In this document: positions 1 to 8,431 of the stretch, in pieces
Position numbering within the stretch: the first letter of the stretch is position 1
Layout: each line of letters starts with the position of its first letter
Assembly: GCF_036226745.1 (NCBI RefSeq)
Contig: NZ_CP109013.1
Location: forward strand, 5,704,001 to 5,768,000
DNA: 64,000 nt
DNA from: Streptomyces sp. NBC_00683
Lineage (GTDB): Bacteria; Actinomycetota; Actinomycetes; Streptomycetales; Streptomycetaceae
Direction of reading: 5' to 3'
Notes under the pieces: model-generated
Database searches by the model: none
What the model was told of the DNA's origin: nothing
What the model saw: only the letters and a program-made list of their open reading frames with translations
Program-made: the position numbers and the translations under genes

Positions 1-781
1 TCTCGCGCAGCCCGGCCGGCGTCATCATCTCCTTGTACGTGACCGGGTGGCCGTACGGGCCACCGCTCGTGCCCAGCGCCTGCCAGAGCGGGAGGCCGAG
101 CCGGGCCTCGGCCACCCGGTGCAGGCTGGACGGCTCGAAGGACTGGACGACGCAGTCGCGGGCGGTGAGGCGGTTGCGCCGGATCACCCGTATCAGCTCC
201 GGCTCCAGCGGCAGGCCGATCGAGCGGAAGTACGTCGGGTGCTTCGTCTCGGGGAAGACCGCGATCCGGCGGCGGTGCTCCCTGGACAGGGTGCGGGCCA
301 GATCGACGACCTCCTGGAACGTCATGATCTGCTCGCGGCCGTCGAAGACCGTATTGCGGTTACGGATCAGCGGCAGCCGCTCCACGGCGCGCAGCGTCTT
401 CAGCTCCGCCAGGGTGAAGTCCTCGGTGAACCAGCCGGTGACGGCCCTGCCGTCGACCGTCTTCGTGGTGCGGCGGCCGGCGAACTCCGGGTGCCCGGCC
501 ACATCCGTCGTGCCGGAGATCTCGTTCTCGTGGCGCACGACCAGGACGTGATCCTTCGTCGGGACGAGGTCGGGCTCGATCCAGTCGGCTCCGGCCCGCA
601 CCCCGAAGGTGTAGGCGGCGGCGGTGTGTTCGGGCCGCCAGCCGGCGGCGCCGCGGTGGCCGATGACGACGGGCCCGCGGGGGCGTCCGGAGCCGGACGA
701 CGCGACGGCGGGGGTCGCGGCGGCGGCCGACACCGCGGCCGTGGCCAGGAGGATCGAACGGCGTCTCGGGTGCTGGGACAT
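1..781 (-). CDS. Secreted glycerophosphodiester phosphodiesterase (GlpQ-like), 3' end cut off by the window edge
   Basis: This enzyme family hydrolyses glycerophosphodiesters to glycerol-3-phosphate and an alcohol, outside the membrane when exported. The ATG at 781 opens a frame that runs off the window, giving 260 visible residues. The N-terminus carries a twin-arginine-like stretch (RRRSILLATA) and an Ala-rich hydrophobic segment ending near AVASS, so a Tat-type signal is likely. Family motifs follow in order: HRGAAG, RPEHT, WIEPDLVPTKD and VVRHENEISGT, which hold the metal-binding and catalytic His/Glu/Asp residues. The 157 bp upstream separate it from the GNAT gene on the other strand. 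The C-terminal part of the barrel lies outside the window, so completeness cannot be judged. Confidence 0.88.
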   Translation of the reverse strand, partial: MSQHPRRRSILLATAAVSAAAATPAVASSGSGRPRGPVVIGHRGAAGWRPEHTAAAYTFGVRAGADWIEPDLVPTKDHVLVVRHENEISGTTDVAGHPEFAGRRTTKTVDGRAVTGWFTEDFTLAELKTLRAVERLPLIRNRNTVFDGREQIMTFQEVVDLARTLSREHRRRIAVFPETKHPTYFRSIGLPLEPELIRVIRRNRLTARDCVVQSFEPSSLHRVAEARLGLPLWQALGTSGGPYGHPVTYKEMMTPAGLRE

Positions 782-938
782 GCGAGCTCCTCGTACGGGC
801 CGGATCGTGCGAAGGAACCACCAAAGCCACGAGGGGTTACAACAGGGCGGACAGAGGCTTGCCGCCTCATGTACGGACGTGGGTAGGGTCGTCGGAGGGC
901 GTCGGACACCGATGGAGCGGAACGGGAGGCGGTGCCGG

Positions 939-1391
939 ATGAAGGTTCGAAAGGGCCGCCCCGAGGAAGCCGCGGCACTGACCGAGCTGGCGCTGCGGTC
1001 GAAGGGGCACTGGGGTTACGACGAGGAGTTCCTCGCCCCCTGCCGTGACGAACTCACCGTCCGCCCCGCCGATATGGGCCCCCGACGGACCGAGGTCGCC
1101 GAGGAGGACGGGCGCATCCTGGGGTTCACCACCCTCGACGGGGAGCCTCCCAGGGGAGCCCTCGGCATGATGTTCGTGGAGCCGGACACGATCGGCCGAG
1201 GTGTGGGCAGGACGCTGTTCGAACACACGATGGCGCAGGCCCGCCGGCTCGGATTCGCGGCGCTTACCATCGACGCCGACCCGAACGCCGAGCCGTTCTA
1301 CGTGGCCATGGGGGCGGTCCGCATCGGCGCGACCCCGTCGGGTTCGATCCCGGGGCGCGAACTGCCCTTGCTCCGCATCGGACTCGGCTGA
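939..1391 (+). CDS. GNAT-family N-acetyltransferase
   Basis: A 150-residue single-domain GNAT that would transfer an acetyl group from acetyl-CoA to an unknown amine. The acetyl-CoA-binding motif A is clear around residues 65-95 (MFVEPDTIGRGVGRTLFEHT), followed by the usual beta-bulge and C-terminal NAEPFYVAMGA segment. The ATG at 939 was chosen because GGGAGG lies about 9 nt upstream; an in-frame ATG at 912 has no such site. It converges on the MFS gene with only 11 bp between stop codons. Nothing in the sequence identifies the substrate. Confidence 0.85.
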   Translation: MKVRKGRPEEAAALTELALRSKGHWGYDEEFLAPCRDELTVRPADMGPRRTEVAEEDGRILGFTTLDGEPPRGALGMMFVEPDTIGRGVGRTLFEHTMAQARRLGFAALTIDADPNAEPFYVAMGAVRIGATPSGSIPGRELPLLRIGLG

Positions 1392-1402
1392 TCCCCCGGG
1401 CG

Positions 1403-2596
1403 TCACGCCTCCACGGGGACGTGACCGGCCGGTGCCCCGCGATCCCGCCGCAGCCCCGGTGCCAGGGCCGCGGTGACCGCGACGGAAGCCGCCGCCATCA
1501 GGGCGATCGCCGTCGCGGTGGAGGTCTGCTGGGCGAGGGTGCCGGCGAGCGCGGCCGCGACGCCCTGCATGGCGAGCATCCCCGAGGAGTGCAGGCCGAG
1601 GGCCTGGCCGGTCATCGCATCCGGTGTCATCGCCATCAGGCGCTCCTGGAGCAGCAGGCTCGCCGAGAACCCGGCCGAGGCGAGGGCGGCGAGTGCCAGG
1701 GCCAGGGGGAGCGCGGGCCGAAACGCGAACATTACATAGGGCGCCGCGAGCAGCAGGAGCAGGGGAGTGGCCAGTTGACCCCTCCACCGCAACGGGATGA
1801 ACCGGCCCGTCACGGTGTCCCCGATGAGCATCCCGAGGGCCGCGAAGGCGAAGAGCAGTCCCGCGTGATCCGGCATGTAGGGGACGAAGAGCGATTCGCA
1901 GCCGACGATCAGCCCGTTGGGCAACCAGAGCGTGAGGTACACGCGGCGCCGGGGTGCGGACGACAGCAGGACCTTGTTGGTCCGCCATGTCTCGCCGACC
2001 GACGGCCTGCCGGTGGCCCTGGGCGGACGCCGGGCGAGGCCGAACCGGGCGGTGGCGGCGCCGGCCAGATACAGGACCGCCGCGATGAGCAGCGTGCCGC
2101 GCGGGGACAGCACGGCAACCAGGACGCCGCCGACCGCGTACCCGCAGATCTGCATCGTGCCTGAGCACACGTTGAGCACGGAACGCCCCAGCAGGAAGGC
2201 GTCCTTGGGCAGGATCTCGTTGAGCAGCCCGTACCGCACACCGCCGATCACCGCTGCCACCAGCCCCTCGCCGAGGACGACTGCGAAGACCGCGGGGAGC
2301 GGCAGCCCGGGGACGGCCAGGACGGCGGTCCCGATGCCGAAGGCGAGCGCCGCACCGCTCAGCGCGCCGCGCGGCGGCAGCCGGTCGGCCGCGGACATCA
2401 GCAGGGCCGCGCCGATCAGCTGGGCGAGCGAGGAGCCGAACATGGAGAGGGCGGCGAGCAGCGGCGATCCGGTCGCGGTGTAGACGAGGGTGCCGAGCGC
2501 CAGCCCGCTCGTCGTCGAGGCGGCGCCCTGCAGGGCACCGGTCGCGAAGAGGGGCCCGAACTGCGGGACCCGGAACACTTCCCGGTAGGTGAGCAT
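1403..2596 (-). CDS. Major facilitator superfamily transporter, probable drug/efflux type
   Basis: A 397-residue integral membrane protein with about 12 hydrophobic helices typical of MFS exporters of the EmrB/MdfA-like size class. It begins MLTYREVFRVPQFG, a common start of small actinobacterial MFS exporters, and contains the Gly- and Pro-rich helices expected of the fold. The minus frame stays open far upstream, but the homologous protein begins at the ATG at 2596. It is divergent from the winged-helix gene at 2657 with a 60-bp shared intergenic region, a typical exporter/regulator arrangement, so control by that neighbour is a reasonable inference. Substrate is unknown. Confidence 0.85.
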   Translation of the reverse strand: MLTYREVFRVPQFGPLFATGALQGAASTTSGLALGTLVYTATGSPLLAALSMFGSSLAQLIGAALLMSAADRLPPRGALSGAALAFGIGTAVLAVPGLPLPAVFAVVLGEGLVAAVIGGVRYGLLNEILPKDAFLLGRSVLNVCSGTMQICGYAVGGVLVAVLSPRGTLLIAAVLYLAGAATARFGLARRPPRATGRPSVGETWRTNKVLLSSAPRRRVYLTLWLPNGLIVGCESLFVPYMPDHAGLLFAFAALGMLIGDTVTGRFIPLRWRGQLATPLLLLLAAPYVMFAFRPALPLALALAALASAGFSASLLLQERLMAMTPDAMTGQALGLHSSGMLAMQGVAAALAGTLAQQTSTATAIALMAAASVAVTAALAPGLRRDRGAPAGHVPVEA

Positions 2597-2656
2597 GCCG
2601 GGGAGTCTTGGTGACGTCTCCGCACGGCCGTTACTGTTTCGCCGGGAGGCGAAACC

Positions 2657-3625
2657 ATGGGCTGGTGGCAGGTCAACGCGGACACGCTGGCCGCCGGCAG
2701 ATTCGTCGTGTCGGAACTGGCCGAGGCCACCGCGGTCCTCCAGGCACTGGAGTGCGGGGCGGCGACGAACCCGGCCGAACGCGCGTGGTTCGACACGCAC
2801 CGGCCTGCCTACCGGCAGCGGCTCGCCGACGACCCGGTCACCGCGGAGCTGGTACGGATCGGTCTCGGCGGCCACTGGAACGCGGACTTCCTCACCCCCA
2901 CACCCACTGGTGAGGGCACGTTCGCCCAGAACCTCGCGCGCGTCCGTGAGACACCGCCCGCCGAAGCCCGTGCCGATCTGGAGATGTCGAGGGGCGGCCC
3001 GCTCCCGGAACTGCTGAACCGTCCTGACCTGCCGGAGCGAGCGGCGGACCTGTTGGAGTGGGTGTGGGAGCGGATCGTGCTGCCTGACTGGCCGCGTCGC
3101 CGCCGGATCCTCGAGGCGGACATCGTGGCGCGGGCGGCACAGCTGAGCCAGGGCGGCTGGGCCGCTGCGCTGGACGCGATGAATCCGGGCATGCGCTGGC
3201 TGGGCGGGAGCCGGCTCCAGGTCAACCCGCGTGACTATCCGCCGCGCGAACTCACCGGCGTACGCCTGATGTTCGTCCCGGTCACGCCCCGCCAGGGCTG
3301 GGTCTCCTGGGACGCCGCGGCGCAAAGGTACGCCGTGGTGTACCCCAGTTCGGGCACGCTGTCGGACGTGGACCGGCCTCTGGTTCCCGACAGCCTCGGC
3401 CGGCTGCTCGGGCCGGCGCGGGCCGGTGTCCTCGTCCTGCTCGACAGTCCCAGGAGCACGACGCAGCTGGTGGCGCTGACCGGCCAGGGGCTGGGATCGG
3501 TGGGCCGTCATCTGAGGGTCCTGCTCGACGCGGGCCTGGCCGGCCGCCGCCGGTCGGGCCGGTCGGTGCTCTATTTCCGTACGGAGGCCGGAGACGTGCT
3601 CGTCGCAGCTCAGTCGCCCGGCTGA
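2657..3625 (+). CDS. ArsR-like winged-helix regulator with a long N-terminal domain
   Basis: A 322-residue protein. The last 80 or so residues form a winged-helix domain: LLDSPRSTTQLVALTG, then GLGSVGRHLRVLLDAGL as the recognition helix, then RRRSGRSVLYFRT as the wing, the ArsR/SmtB pattern. The N-terminal 240 residues are rich in Trp and Arg with no recognised ligand motif and resemble the N-terminal region found in actinobacterial ArsR-like proteins carrying DUF5937. The ATG at 2657 has GGGAGG nearby upstream. It is divergent from the MFS gene and overlaps the 3' end of the convergent acetyltransferase gene by 16 bp. The likely role is repressor of the exporter; the effector cannot be read from sequence. 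Confidence 0.75.
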   Translation: MGWWQVNADTLAAGRFVVSELAEATAVLQALECGAATNPAERAWFDTHRPAYRQRLADDPVTAELVRIGLGGHWNADFLTPTPTGEGTFAQNLARVRETPPAEARADLEMSRGGPLPELLNRPDLPERAADLLEWVWERIVLPDWPRRRRILEADIVARAAQLSQGGWAAALDAMNPGMRWLGGSRLQVNPRDYPPRELTGVRLMFVPVTPRQGWVSWDAAAQRYAVVYPSSGTLSDVDRPLVPDSLGRLLGPARAGVLVLLDSPRSTTQLVALTGQGLGSVGRHLRVLLDAGLAGRRRSGRSVLYFRTEAGDVLVAAQSPG

Positions 3626-4272
3626 GCGGAGCCCCCGGGTGCGGCCGCCTCCAGGTCGTCGATGCTGCCCGACATGATCGTGCGGACATGCTCGGTGATG
3701 TGCTCGGCGGGCCAGTCCCACCAGGCGACGGCGAGCAGCCGGGCGATGTCCGCGTCGTCGTACCGGGTACGGATCAGCTTCGCCGGGTTGCCGCCGACGA
3801 TCCCGTAGTCCGGGACATCGGCCGTGACCACGGCGTCCGCGGCGATGATCGCGCCGTTCCCGATCCGTACGCCCGGCATCACCGTCGCCCGGTAGCCGAA
3901 CCACACATCGTGCCCGACCACCGTGTCGCCCCGGCCCGGCAGACCGGCCAGCAGGTCGAAGTGGTCGGCCCAGGAGCCGCCCAGGGTGGGGAACGGGAAC
4001 GTCGACGGGCCGTCCATGCGGTGGTTGGCGCCGTTCATGATGAACCGCACCCCGGTCCCCAGCGCGCAGAACCTGCCGATGACGAGCTTCTCGGGACCGT
4101 AGTGGTACAGCACGTTGCGGGTCTCGAAGGCGGTCGCGTCATCGGGGTCGTCGTAGTACGAGTACTCGCCGACCTCGATGAGAGCCGAGGTGACCAGGGG
4201 CTTCAGCTGCACCACCCGGGGCTGGCCGGGCATCGGGTGGAGCACTGTGGGATCGGCGGGGAGGCGGCTCAT
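3610..4272 (-). CDS. CatB/Vat-type xenobiotic O-acetyltransferase (hexapeptide repeat)
   Basis: A 220-residue left-handed beta-helix acetyltransferase. Family members O-acetylate chloramphenicol or streptogramin A using acetyl-CoA. Visible hallmarks are VIGRFCALGTGVRF, NGANHRMDG with the catalytic His of the NxxH motif, VVGHDVWFGYRATV, and the hexapeptide run ending in VPDYGIVGGNPAKLIR, then the WWDWP segment. ATG 4272 is preceded by GGGAG at good spacing, so it is preferred over an in-frame ATG at 4308. The 3' end overlaps the convergent regulator gene. Whether it gives antibiotic resistance or acts on an endogenous molecule is unknown; many chromosomal copies are cryptic. Confidence 0.85.
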   Translation of the reverse strand: MSRLPADPTVLHPMPGQPRVVQLKPLVTSALIEVGEYSYYDDPDDATAFETRNVLYHYGPEKLVIGRFCALGTGVRFIMNGANHRMDGPSTFPFPTLGGSWADHFDLLAGLPGRGDTVVGHDVWFGYRATVMPGVRIGNGAIIAADAVVTADVPDYGIVGGNPAKLIRTRYDDADIARLLAVAWWDWPAEHITEHVRTIMSGSIDDLEAAAPGGSAQPGD

Positions 4273-4315
4273 GCGGGCACTCTCCCAGAAGACCCGTGCG
4301 GTGTGCACGGGATAT

Positions 4316-5722
4316 TCAGGCGCGCGGTTCGCGCCCCGCCCGCTTCTGCCGGATCAGACCGGTCACGATCAGCACCGCGGTCAGCGCGCCGGTCGCCAGC
4401 AGTTGGTCACGCGTGTCGGGCTGACGCAGCATCAGGAAGAAGATGCCGGCCATGGCGAGCAGCGCCACGATCGTGAGGACCGGGAAGAGCCACATGCGCA
4501 CGACGAGCTTCTCGGGTGCCTCGCGCTCCATCCGGCTGCGCAGGATCAGCTGGGAGACGGCGATGAAGATCCAGACGACCAGGATCACCGCGCCGATCAT
4601 GTTGAGCAGCCACGGGAAGACGTCATCGGGACGCCAGTAGCTGAGCAGCACGCACAGGAAGCCGAACACGGAGGAGACGAGCACGGCGTTGCGCGGCACG
4701 CCCGAGGAGATCGTGCCGAGGCGCTTCGGGCCCTGGCCGCGGGCGACGAGCGAGCAGGCCATGCGGGAGGCGCCGTAGATGTTGGCGTTCATCGCGGAGA
4801 GCAGGGCGATGAGGATGACCACGTTCATGATCTCCGCGGCGCCGCTGATGCCGAGGTGGTCGAGCGCCGCGTAGAACGGGCCGACCTCGGCGACCGCCGG
4901 GTCGTCCCACGGGACGAGGGCGACGATAACCGCCATCGAACCGACGTAGAAGACCGCGATCCGCCACATCGCCGTGCGCACGGCCTTGGCGACACCCTGC
5001 ACCGGGTTCTCGGACTCGGCCGCGGCGATGGTGACGGTCTCCAGACCGCCGTACGCGAAGACGGACGCGAGCAGTCCGATGATGAATCCGTCGGAGCCGT
5101 TCGGCAGGAGCCCGCCGTCTCCGGTGAGGTTTGACGCGCCGGGGGAGTCCGTGCCGGGCAGCACGCCGAGGAGCGCGAGTACGCCGAGCACGAGGAAGAG
5201 CGTGATCGCGACGACCTTGAGCGCTGCGAACCAGAATTCGAACTCGCCGAAGTTCTTCACGGCGGCGAGGTTCGTGCCGAGGAAGACCAGCATGAACAGG
5301 GCGACCCAGGCCCACTCCGGCGTGCCGGGCAGCCAGCCCGTGACGATCTTCGCGGCGCCGATGCCCTCCAGACCGACGGCGACGCAGAGCAGCACCCAGA
5401 AGGACCACCCGGCGGTGAAGCCCGCCCACGGTCCGATCGCCCGGTCGGCGTGCACGGAGAACGAACCCGACGCCGGATTGGCGGCCGACATCTCGCCGAG
5501 CATCCGCATCACGAACATGACCAGCAGGCCGGAGATGCCGTAGGCGATGACGATCGACGGACCGGCGGCGGCGATCCCGGCGCCGGAGCCGACGAACAGG
5601 CCGGCGCCGATGACACCGCCCAGGGCGATCATCGACAGATGGCGCTGCTTGAGCCCGTGGGTGAGCGCGGAGTCGACGGTGGGCGTGGTGTCCGTGGGGG
5701 GCGGCGCGGAAGTCCGGGACAT
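4316..5722 (-). CDS. Amino-acid permease, APC superfamily (AAT family), paralogue 1
   Basis: A 468-residue, 12-helix amino acid/proton symporter. The family signature is present at the N-terminus: GLKQRHLSMIALGGVIGAG, LFVGSG and the GEMSAANPASGSFSV segment. GabP, AnsP and similar permeases share this layout, and the substrate (GABA, aromatic or other amino acid) cannot be told from motifs. It lies tail-to-head behind a second permease at 5860-7257, and a third at 8432-9871 has the same domain order. The charged N-terminal tail is cytoplasmic. Confidence 0.9.
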   Translation of the reverse strand: MSRTSAPPPTDTTPTVDSALTHGLKQRHLSMIALGGVIGAGLFVGSGAGIAAAGPSIVIAYGISGLLVMFVMRMLGEMSAANPASGSFSVHADRAIGPWAGFTAGWSFWVLLCVAVGLEGIGAAKIVTGWLPGTPEWAWVALFMLVFLGTNLAAVKNFGEFEFWFAALKVVAITLFLVLGVLALLGVLPGTDSPGASNLTGDGGLLPNGSDGFIIGLLASVFAYGGLETVTIAAAESENPVQGVAKAVRTAMWRIAVFYVGSMAVIVALVPWDDPAVAEVGPFYAALDHLGISGAAEIMNVVILIALLSAMNANIYGASRMACSLVARGQGPKRLGTISSGVPRNAVLVSSVFGFLCVLLSYWRPDDVFPWLLNMIGAVILVVWIFIAVSQLILRSRMEREAPEKLVVRMWLFPVLTIVALLAMAGIFFLMLRQPDTRDQLLATGALTAVLIVTGLIRQKRAGREPRA

Positions 5723-5859
5723 CGGCAGGCTCTGTTCGCTGGGTGGGACAGGGGACGGCCCACAGTCTGGACATGCTGCCCGTCCACAAGGAACCGTTGT
5801 CCGCTATACGGTCACCGGGCTCACACATGGTGCACACCCGGGCACGTGCTGACCCCGGG

Positions 5860-7257
5860 TCAGGCCCTGCGCGTCCGGAACTCCCGCACACCTGCCACGA
5901 GCAGCACCAGCCCGGTGGCACCCGCCGACCACAGGACCTGGGAGCGCGCCGCGTCATCGGTGAGCATCAGCAGCAGGACGCCCAGCAGGCCGGCCAGGGT
6001 CAGCCAGGTCAGATAGGGGAAGCACCACATCTTCAGGGTCAGGCCCCGGGGCGCCTCACGCTCGATGCGCCGGCGCAGGCGCAGCTGCGAGGCGGCGATC
6101 AGGGCCCAGACGAACAGCAGGACCGCACCGACCGAGTTGAGCAGGTAGAGGAAGACCGTGTCGGGCCACTTCAGATTGAGCAGTACGGAGACGAAGCCGA
6201 AGGCGACCGAGGCCAGCACGGCCCGCCGCGGCACCCCGCCCCCGCCGCCCCCCGAGACCTTGAGCAGCCCGCGAGGGGCCTCGCCGCGCTCGGCCAGCGA
6301 GAAGACCATCCGGGAAGCCCCGTACAGGTTGGCGTTGAGCGCCGAGAGCAGCGCCACGAAGACCACGATGTTCATGATCTGCCCGGCCGACGGCACCCCG
6401 ATCGCGTCCAGAACCTTCACGTACGGGCTGAGCCCCGCCTGCTGGGCGGTCCACGGCAGCACCGTCACGATGACCAGCATCGAACCGACGTAGAAGAAGA
6501 GGACGCGCACCATCGCGCTGCGCACCGCACGGCCCACCGCGCGCGCCGGATCGTCGGTCTCGGCGGCGGCGATCGTCACGACCTCCAGCCCGCCGAAGGC
6601 GAAGACCACGGTGAGCACGCCGGAGACGACCCCGTCCCAGCCGTTCGGCAGGAAGCCGCCCTGTCCGGTGAGATTGGTCATCCCGACCGGAGCGGTGTCC
6701 GGGAGGATGCCGAAGACGGCCAGCAGCCCGAGCACCAGGAAGGCCACGATGGCCGTCACCTTCAGCGCGGCGAACCAGAACTCGAACTCGCCGAAGTTCT
6801 TCACAGCCGTCAGATTGGCCACGGTGAACACCACCATGAACACCAGCACCCAGAGCCACTGATCCACCGCGGGTACCCACCCGTGAGCGATCTGCGCGGC
6901 GGCCGTCGCCTCCACGGCGAGTACGACCACCAGCAGGAACCAGTACAGCCAGCCCACACTGAAGCCCGCCCAGCGGCCCAGCGCGCGTTCCGCATGGACG
7001 GAGAAGGAACCGGACGCGGGCATCGCCGCGGACATCTCGCCGAGCATCCGCATCACCAGCATCGCGAGCGCGCCCGCGATCAGGTACGAGACGACGATGG
7101 CGGGGCCCGCGACGGCGATCCCGGCGCCCGAGCCGACGAACAGCCCGGCGCCGATCACTCCGCCCAGCCCGAGCATGGTCAGGTGGCGCTGCTTCAGGCC
7201 GTGGGCCAGGGGCTCCGGCGGCAGGGGGGAGGGCGTGGGGGGAGGGGCGTCGTGCAT
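5860..7257 (-). CDS. Amino-acid permease, APC superfamily (AAT family), paralogue 2
   Basis: A 465-residue permease with the same architecture as its neighbours: GLKQRHLTMLGLGGVIGAG, LFVGSG, the GEMSAAMPASGSFSV segment and about 12 helices. A cytoplasmic loop contains a glycine run (VSGGGGGGVPRRAV) that the other two copies lack. Same-strand arrangement and the 137-bp gap to the next permease suggest either co-transcription or a separate promoter in the gap. It is divergent from bioY. Substrate is undetermined. Confidence 0.9.
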   Translation of the reverse strand: MHDAPPPTPSPLPPEPLAHGLKQRHLTMLGLGGVIGAGLFVGSGAGIAVAGPAIVVSYLIAGALAMLVMRMLGEMSAAMPASGSFSVHAERALGRWAGFSVGWLYWFLLVVVLAVEATAAAQIAHGWVPAVDQWLWVLVFMVVFTVANLTAVKNFGEFEFWFAALKVTAIVAFLVLGLLAVFGILPDTAPVGMTNLTGQGGFLPNGWDGVVSGVLTVVFAFGGLEVVTIAAAETDDPARAVGRAVRSAMVRVLFFYVGSMLVIVTVLPWTAQQAGLSPYVKVLDAIGVPSAGQIMNIVVFVALLSALNANLYGASRMVFSLAERGEAPRGLLKVSGGGGGGVPRRAVLASVAFGFVSVLLNLKWPDTVFLYLLNSVGAVLLFVWALIAASQLRLRRRIEREAPRGLTLKMWCFPYLTWLTLAGLLGVLLLMLTDDAARSQVLWSAGATGLVLLVAGVREFRTRRA

Positions 7258-7354
7258 GAGGTGCGGGTCACTCTCGGATCATTTATGGGGAACCTACAGT
7301 CTCACGGTCCACCGGCCCCTCCTGTACGGGGTGCCGCACATGCCCCGGCCTCAG

Positions 7355-7368
7355 TGACAAGCATCACG
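7355..7368. promoter_or_regulatory. Possible CRP-family operator
   Basis: The sequence GTGACAAGCATCAC is a perfect GTGA-N6-TCAC palindrome, the core of CRP/FNR-family sites. It lies in the 268-bp divergent region between permease 2 and bioY, where a regulator could act on either gene. It deviates at one position from my recollection of the Streptomyces Crp consensus, so the assignment is tentative. The rest of 7258-7525 shows no other clear element. Confidence 0.3.
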
Positions 7369-7525
7369 CCCATAGGTGATTGTGTGACGCCCTTTGTTTG
7401 AACCCGACTAACTCCTCAACCACCGCTTTGTGGGCGGCTGCTGATGATCGAGTGATATTCCGTCGGCTAACGTCACCATCAGTCTGTCCCCACCTGTCAT
7501 GTTGCCCTCACCTGCGGAGTCCCCG

Positions 7526-8119
7526 ATGAGCACTGCTGCCGCCCCCATCCGTTCCGGAGCGGTCCTCGCCGACCTGCTGCCCGCAGCCCGGCACCGCTAC
7601 GCCGTGGACACCGCGCTGGTCCTCGGCGGCGCCGCCCTCACCGGCATCGCGGCCCAGATAGCCGTCCCCGTCCCCGGCTCCCCGGTTCCCGTCACCGGCC
7701 AGACCTTCGCCGCGCTGCTCATCGGCACCGCCCTCGGCGCCCGTCGCGGCTTCCTCTCCCTCGCGCTGTACGCGCTCATCGGGATGGCCGGCATGCCGTG
7801 GTTCGCCGGGGGCAGCTCCGGAGCCGGCGGTGCCTCGTTCGGCTATGTGCTGGGCATGCTGCTCGCCGCCACGGTCGTCGGCGGCCTCGCCCGCCGCGGC
7901 GGCGACCGCTCGGTGCTGCGCACCGCGGGCACGATGGTGGCCGGCTCCGTGATCATCTACGCGGTCGGCGTGCCCTACCTGGCGCTCTCCACCGGGATGT
8001 CGATGAGCGCCGCCGTCGCCGCGGGCCTCACGCCGTTCCTGATCGGTGACGCCCTCAAGGCGGCGCTGGCCATGGGCGCGCTGCCCGCGTCCTGGAAGCT
8101 CATCGGGCGTCGCGGCTGA
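7526..8119 (+). CDS. bioY: BioY biotin transporter, ECF S component
   Basis: BioY is the substrate-binding membrane subunit for biotin uptake through energy-coupling-factor transporters. The 197-residue product has about six helices and the BioY signatures GSPVPVTGQTFAALLIG, GARRGFLSLALYALIGMAG, and a C-terminal PFLIGDALKAALA. The ATG at 7526 has GCGGAG at good spacing; an in-frame ATG at 7499 has none. No ATPase or T-component gene is adjacent, so it must share modules encoded elsewhere or work alone, as some BioY proteins can. A long perfect hairpin follows the stop. Confidence 0.93.
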   Translation: MSTAAAPIRSGAVLADLLPAARHRYAVDTALVLGGAALTGIAAQIAVPVPGSPVPVTGQTFAALLIGTALGARRGFLSLALYALIGMAGMPWFAGGSSGAGGASFGYVLGMLLAATVVGGLARRGGDRSVLRTAGTMVAGSVIIYAVGVPYLALSTGMSMSAAVAAGLTPFLIGDALKAALAMGALPASWKLIGRRG

Positions 8120-8137
8120 TGCCGTAGGCCTACCGAA

Positions 8138-8183
8138 GAGGCCCGTCGGCCGTACTGCGACAGCAGTACGGCCGACGGGCCTC
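8138..8183 (+). terminator. Rho-independent type terminator of bioY
   Basis: A perfect 20-bp GC-rich stem (arms 8138-8157 and 8164-8183) with a 6-nt loop begins 18 nt after the bioY stop. There is no U tract, which is normal for Streptomyces terminators. Confidence 0.85.
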
Positions 8184-8346
8184 TCGTGTACCCGGGGCCG
8201 CGGGAGTCTCCGGTACGGACCCTGCCGCCGAAGGGGAAGTCCGGTGAGCGGCCCCTCGGTACGGCCCCGGTTCACCGGTGACCTCGGCGCACGGCGCCCG
8301 TACGGCCGCCACGTCCGTACCGTCGCCCGGAGCGAGCAGCAACGAG

Positions 8347-8392
8347 GGAGGCCCCCCGTTCGCTCGCTGACGCGTGGCGAAGGAGGGCCTCC
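8347..8392 (-). terminator. Probable terminator of permease 3
   Basis: Arms 8347-8363 and 8377-8392 form a near-perfect GC-rich hairpin about 40 nt beyond the stop of the minus-strand permease. Together with the 8138-8183 hairpin it separates the convergent bioY and permease 3 transcripts. The remainder of 8120-8431 contains no credible gene. Confidence 0.6.
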
Positions 8393-8431
8393 CCGGTGAA
8401 CCCGACACCTGCCGGCAGGTGTCCGTGCCGA

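Noticed and set aside
1403..3904. 833-codon minus-strand frame including the MFS gene
   Set aside because: The part upstream of 2596 lies opposite the winged-helix gene and lacks helices; the family start is at 2596.
7258..7525. Biotin-type operator upstream of bioY
   Set aside because: I looked for BirA-like or BioQ-like palindromes and found none; only a CRP-type palindrome stands out.
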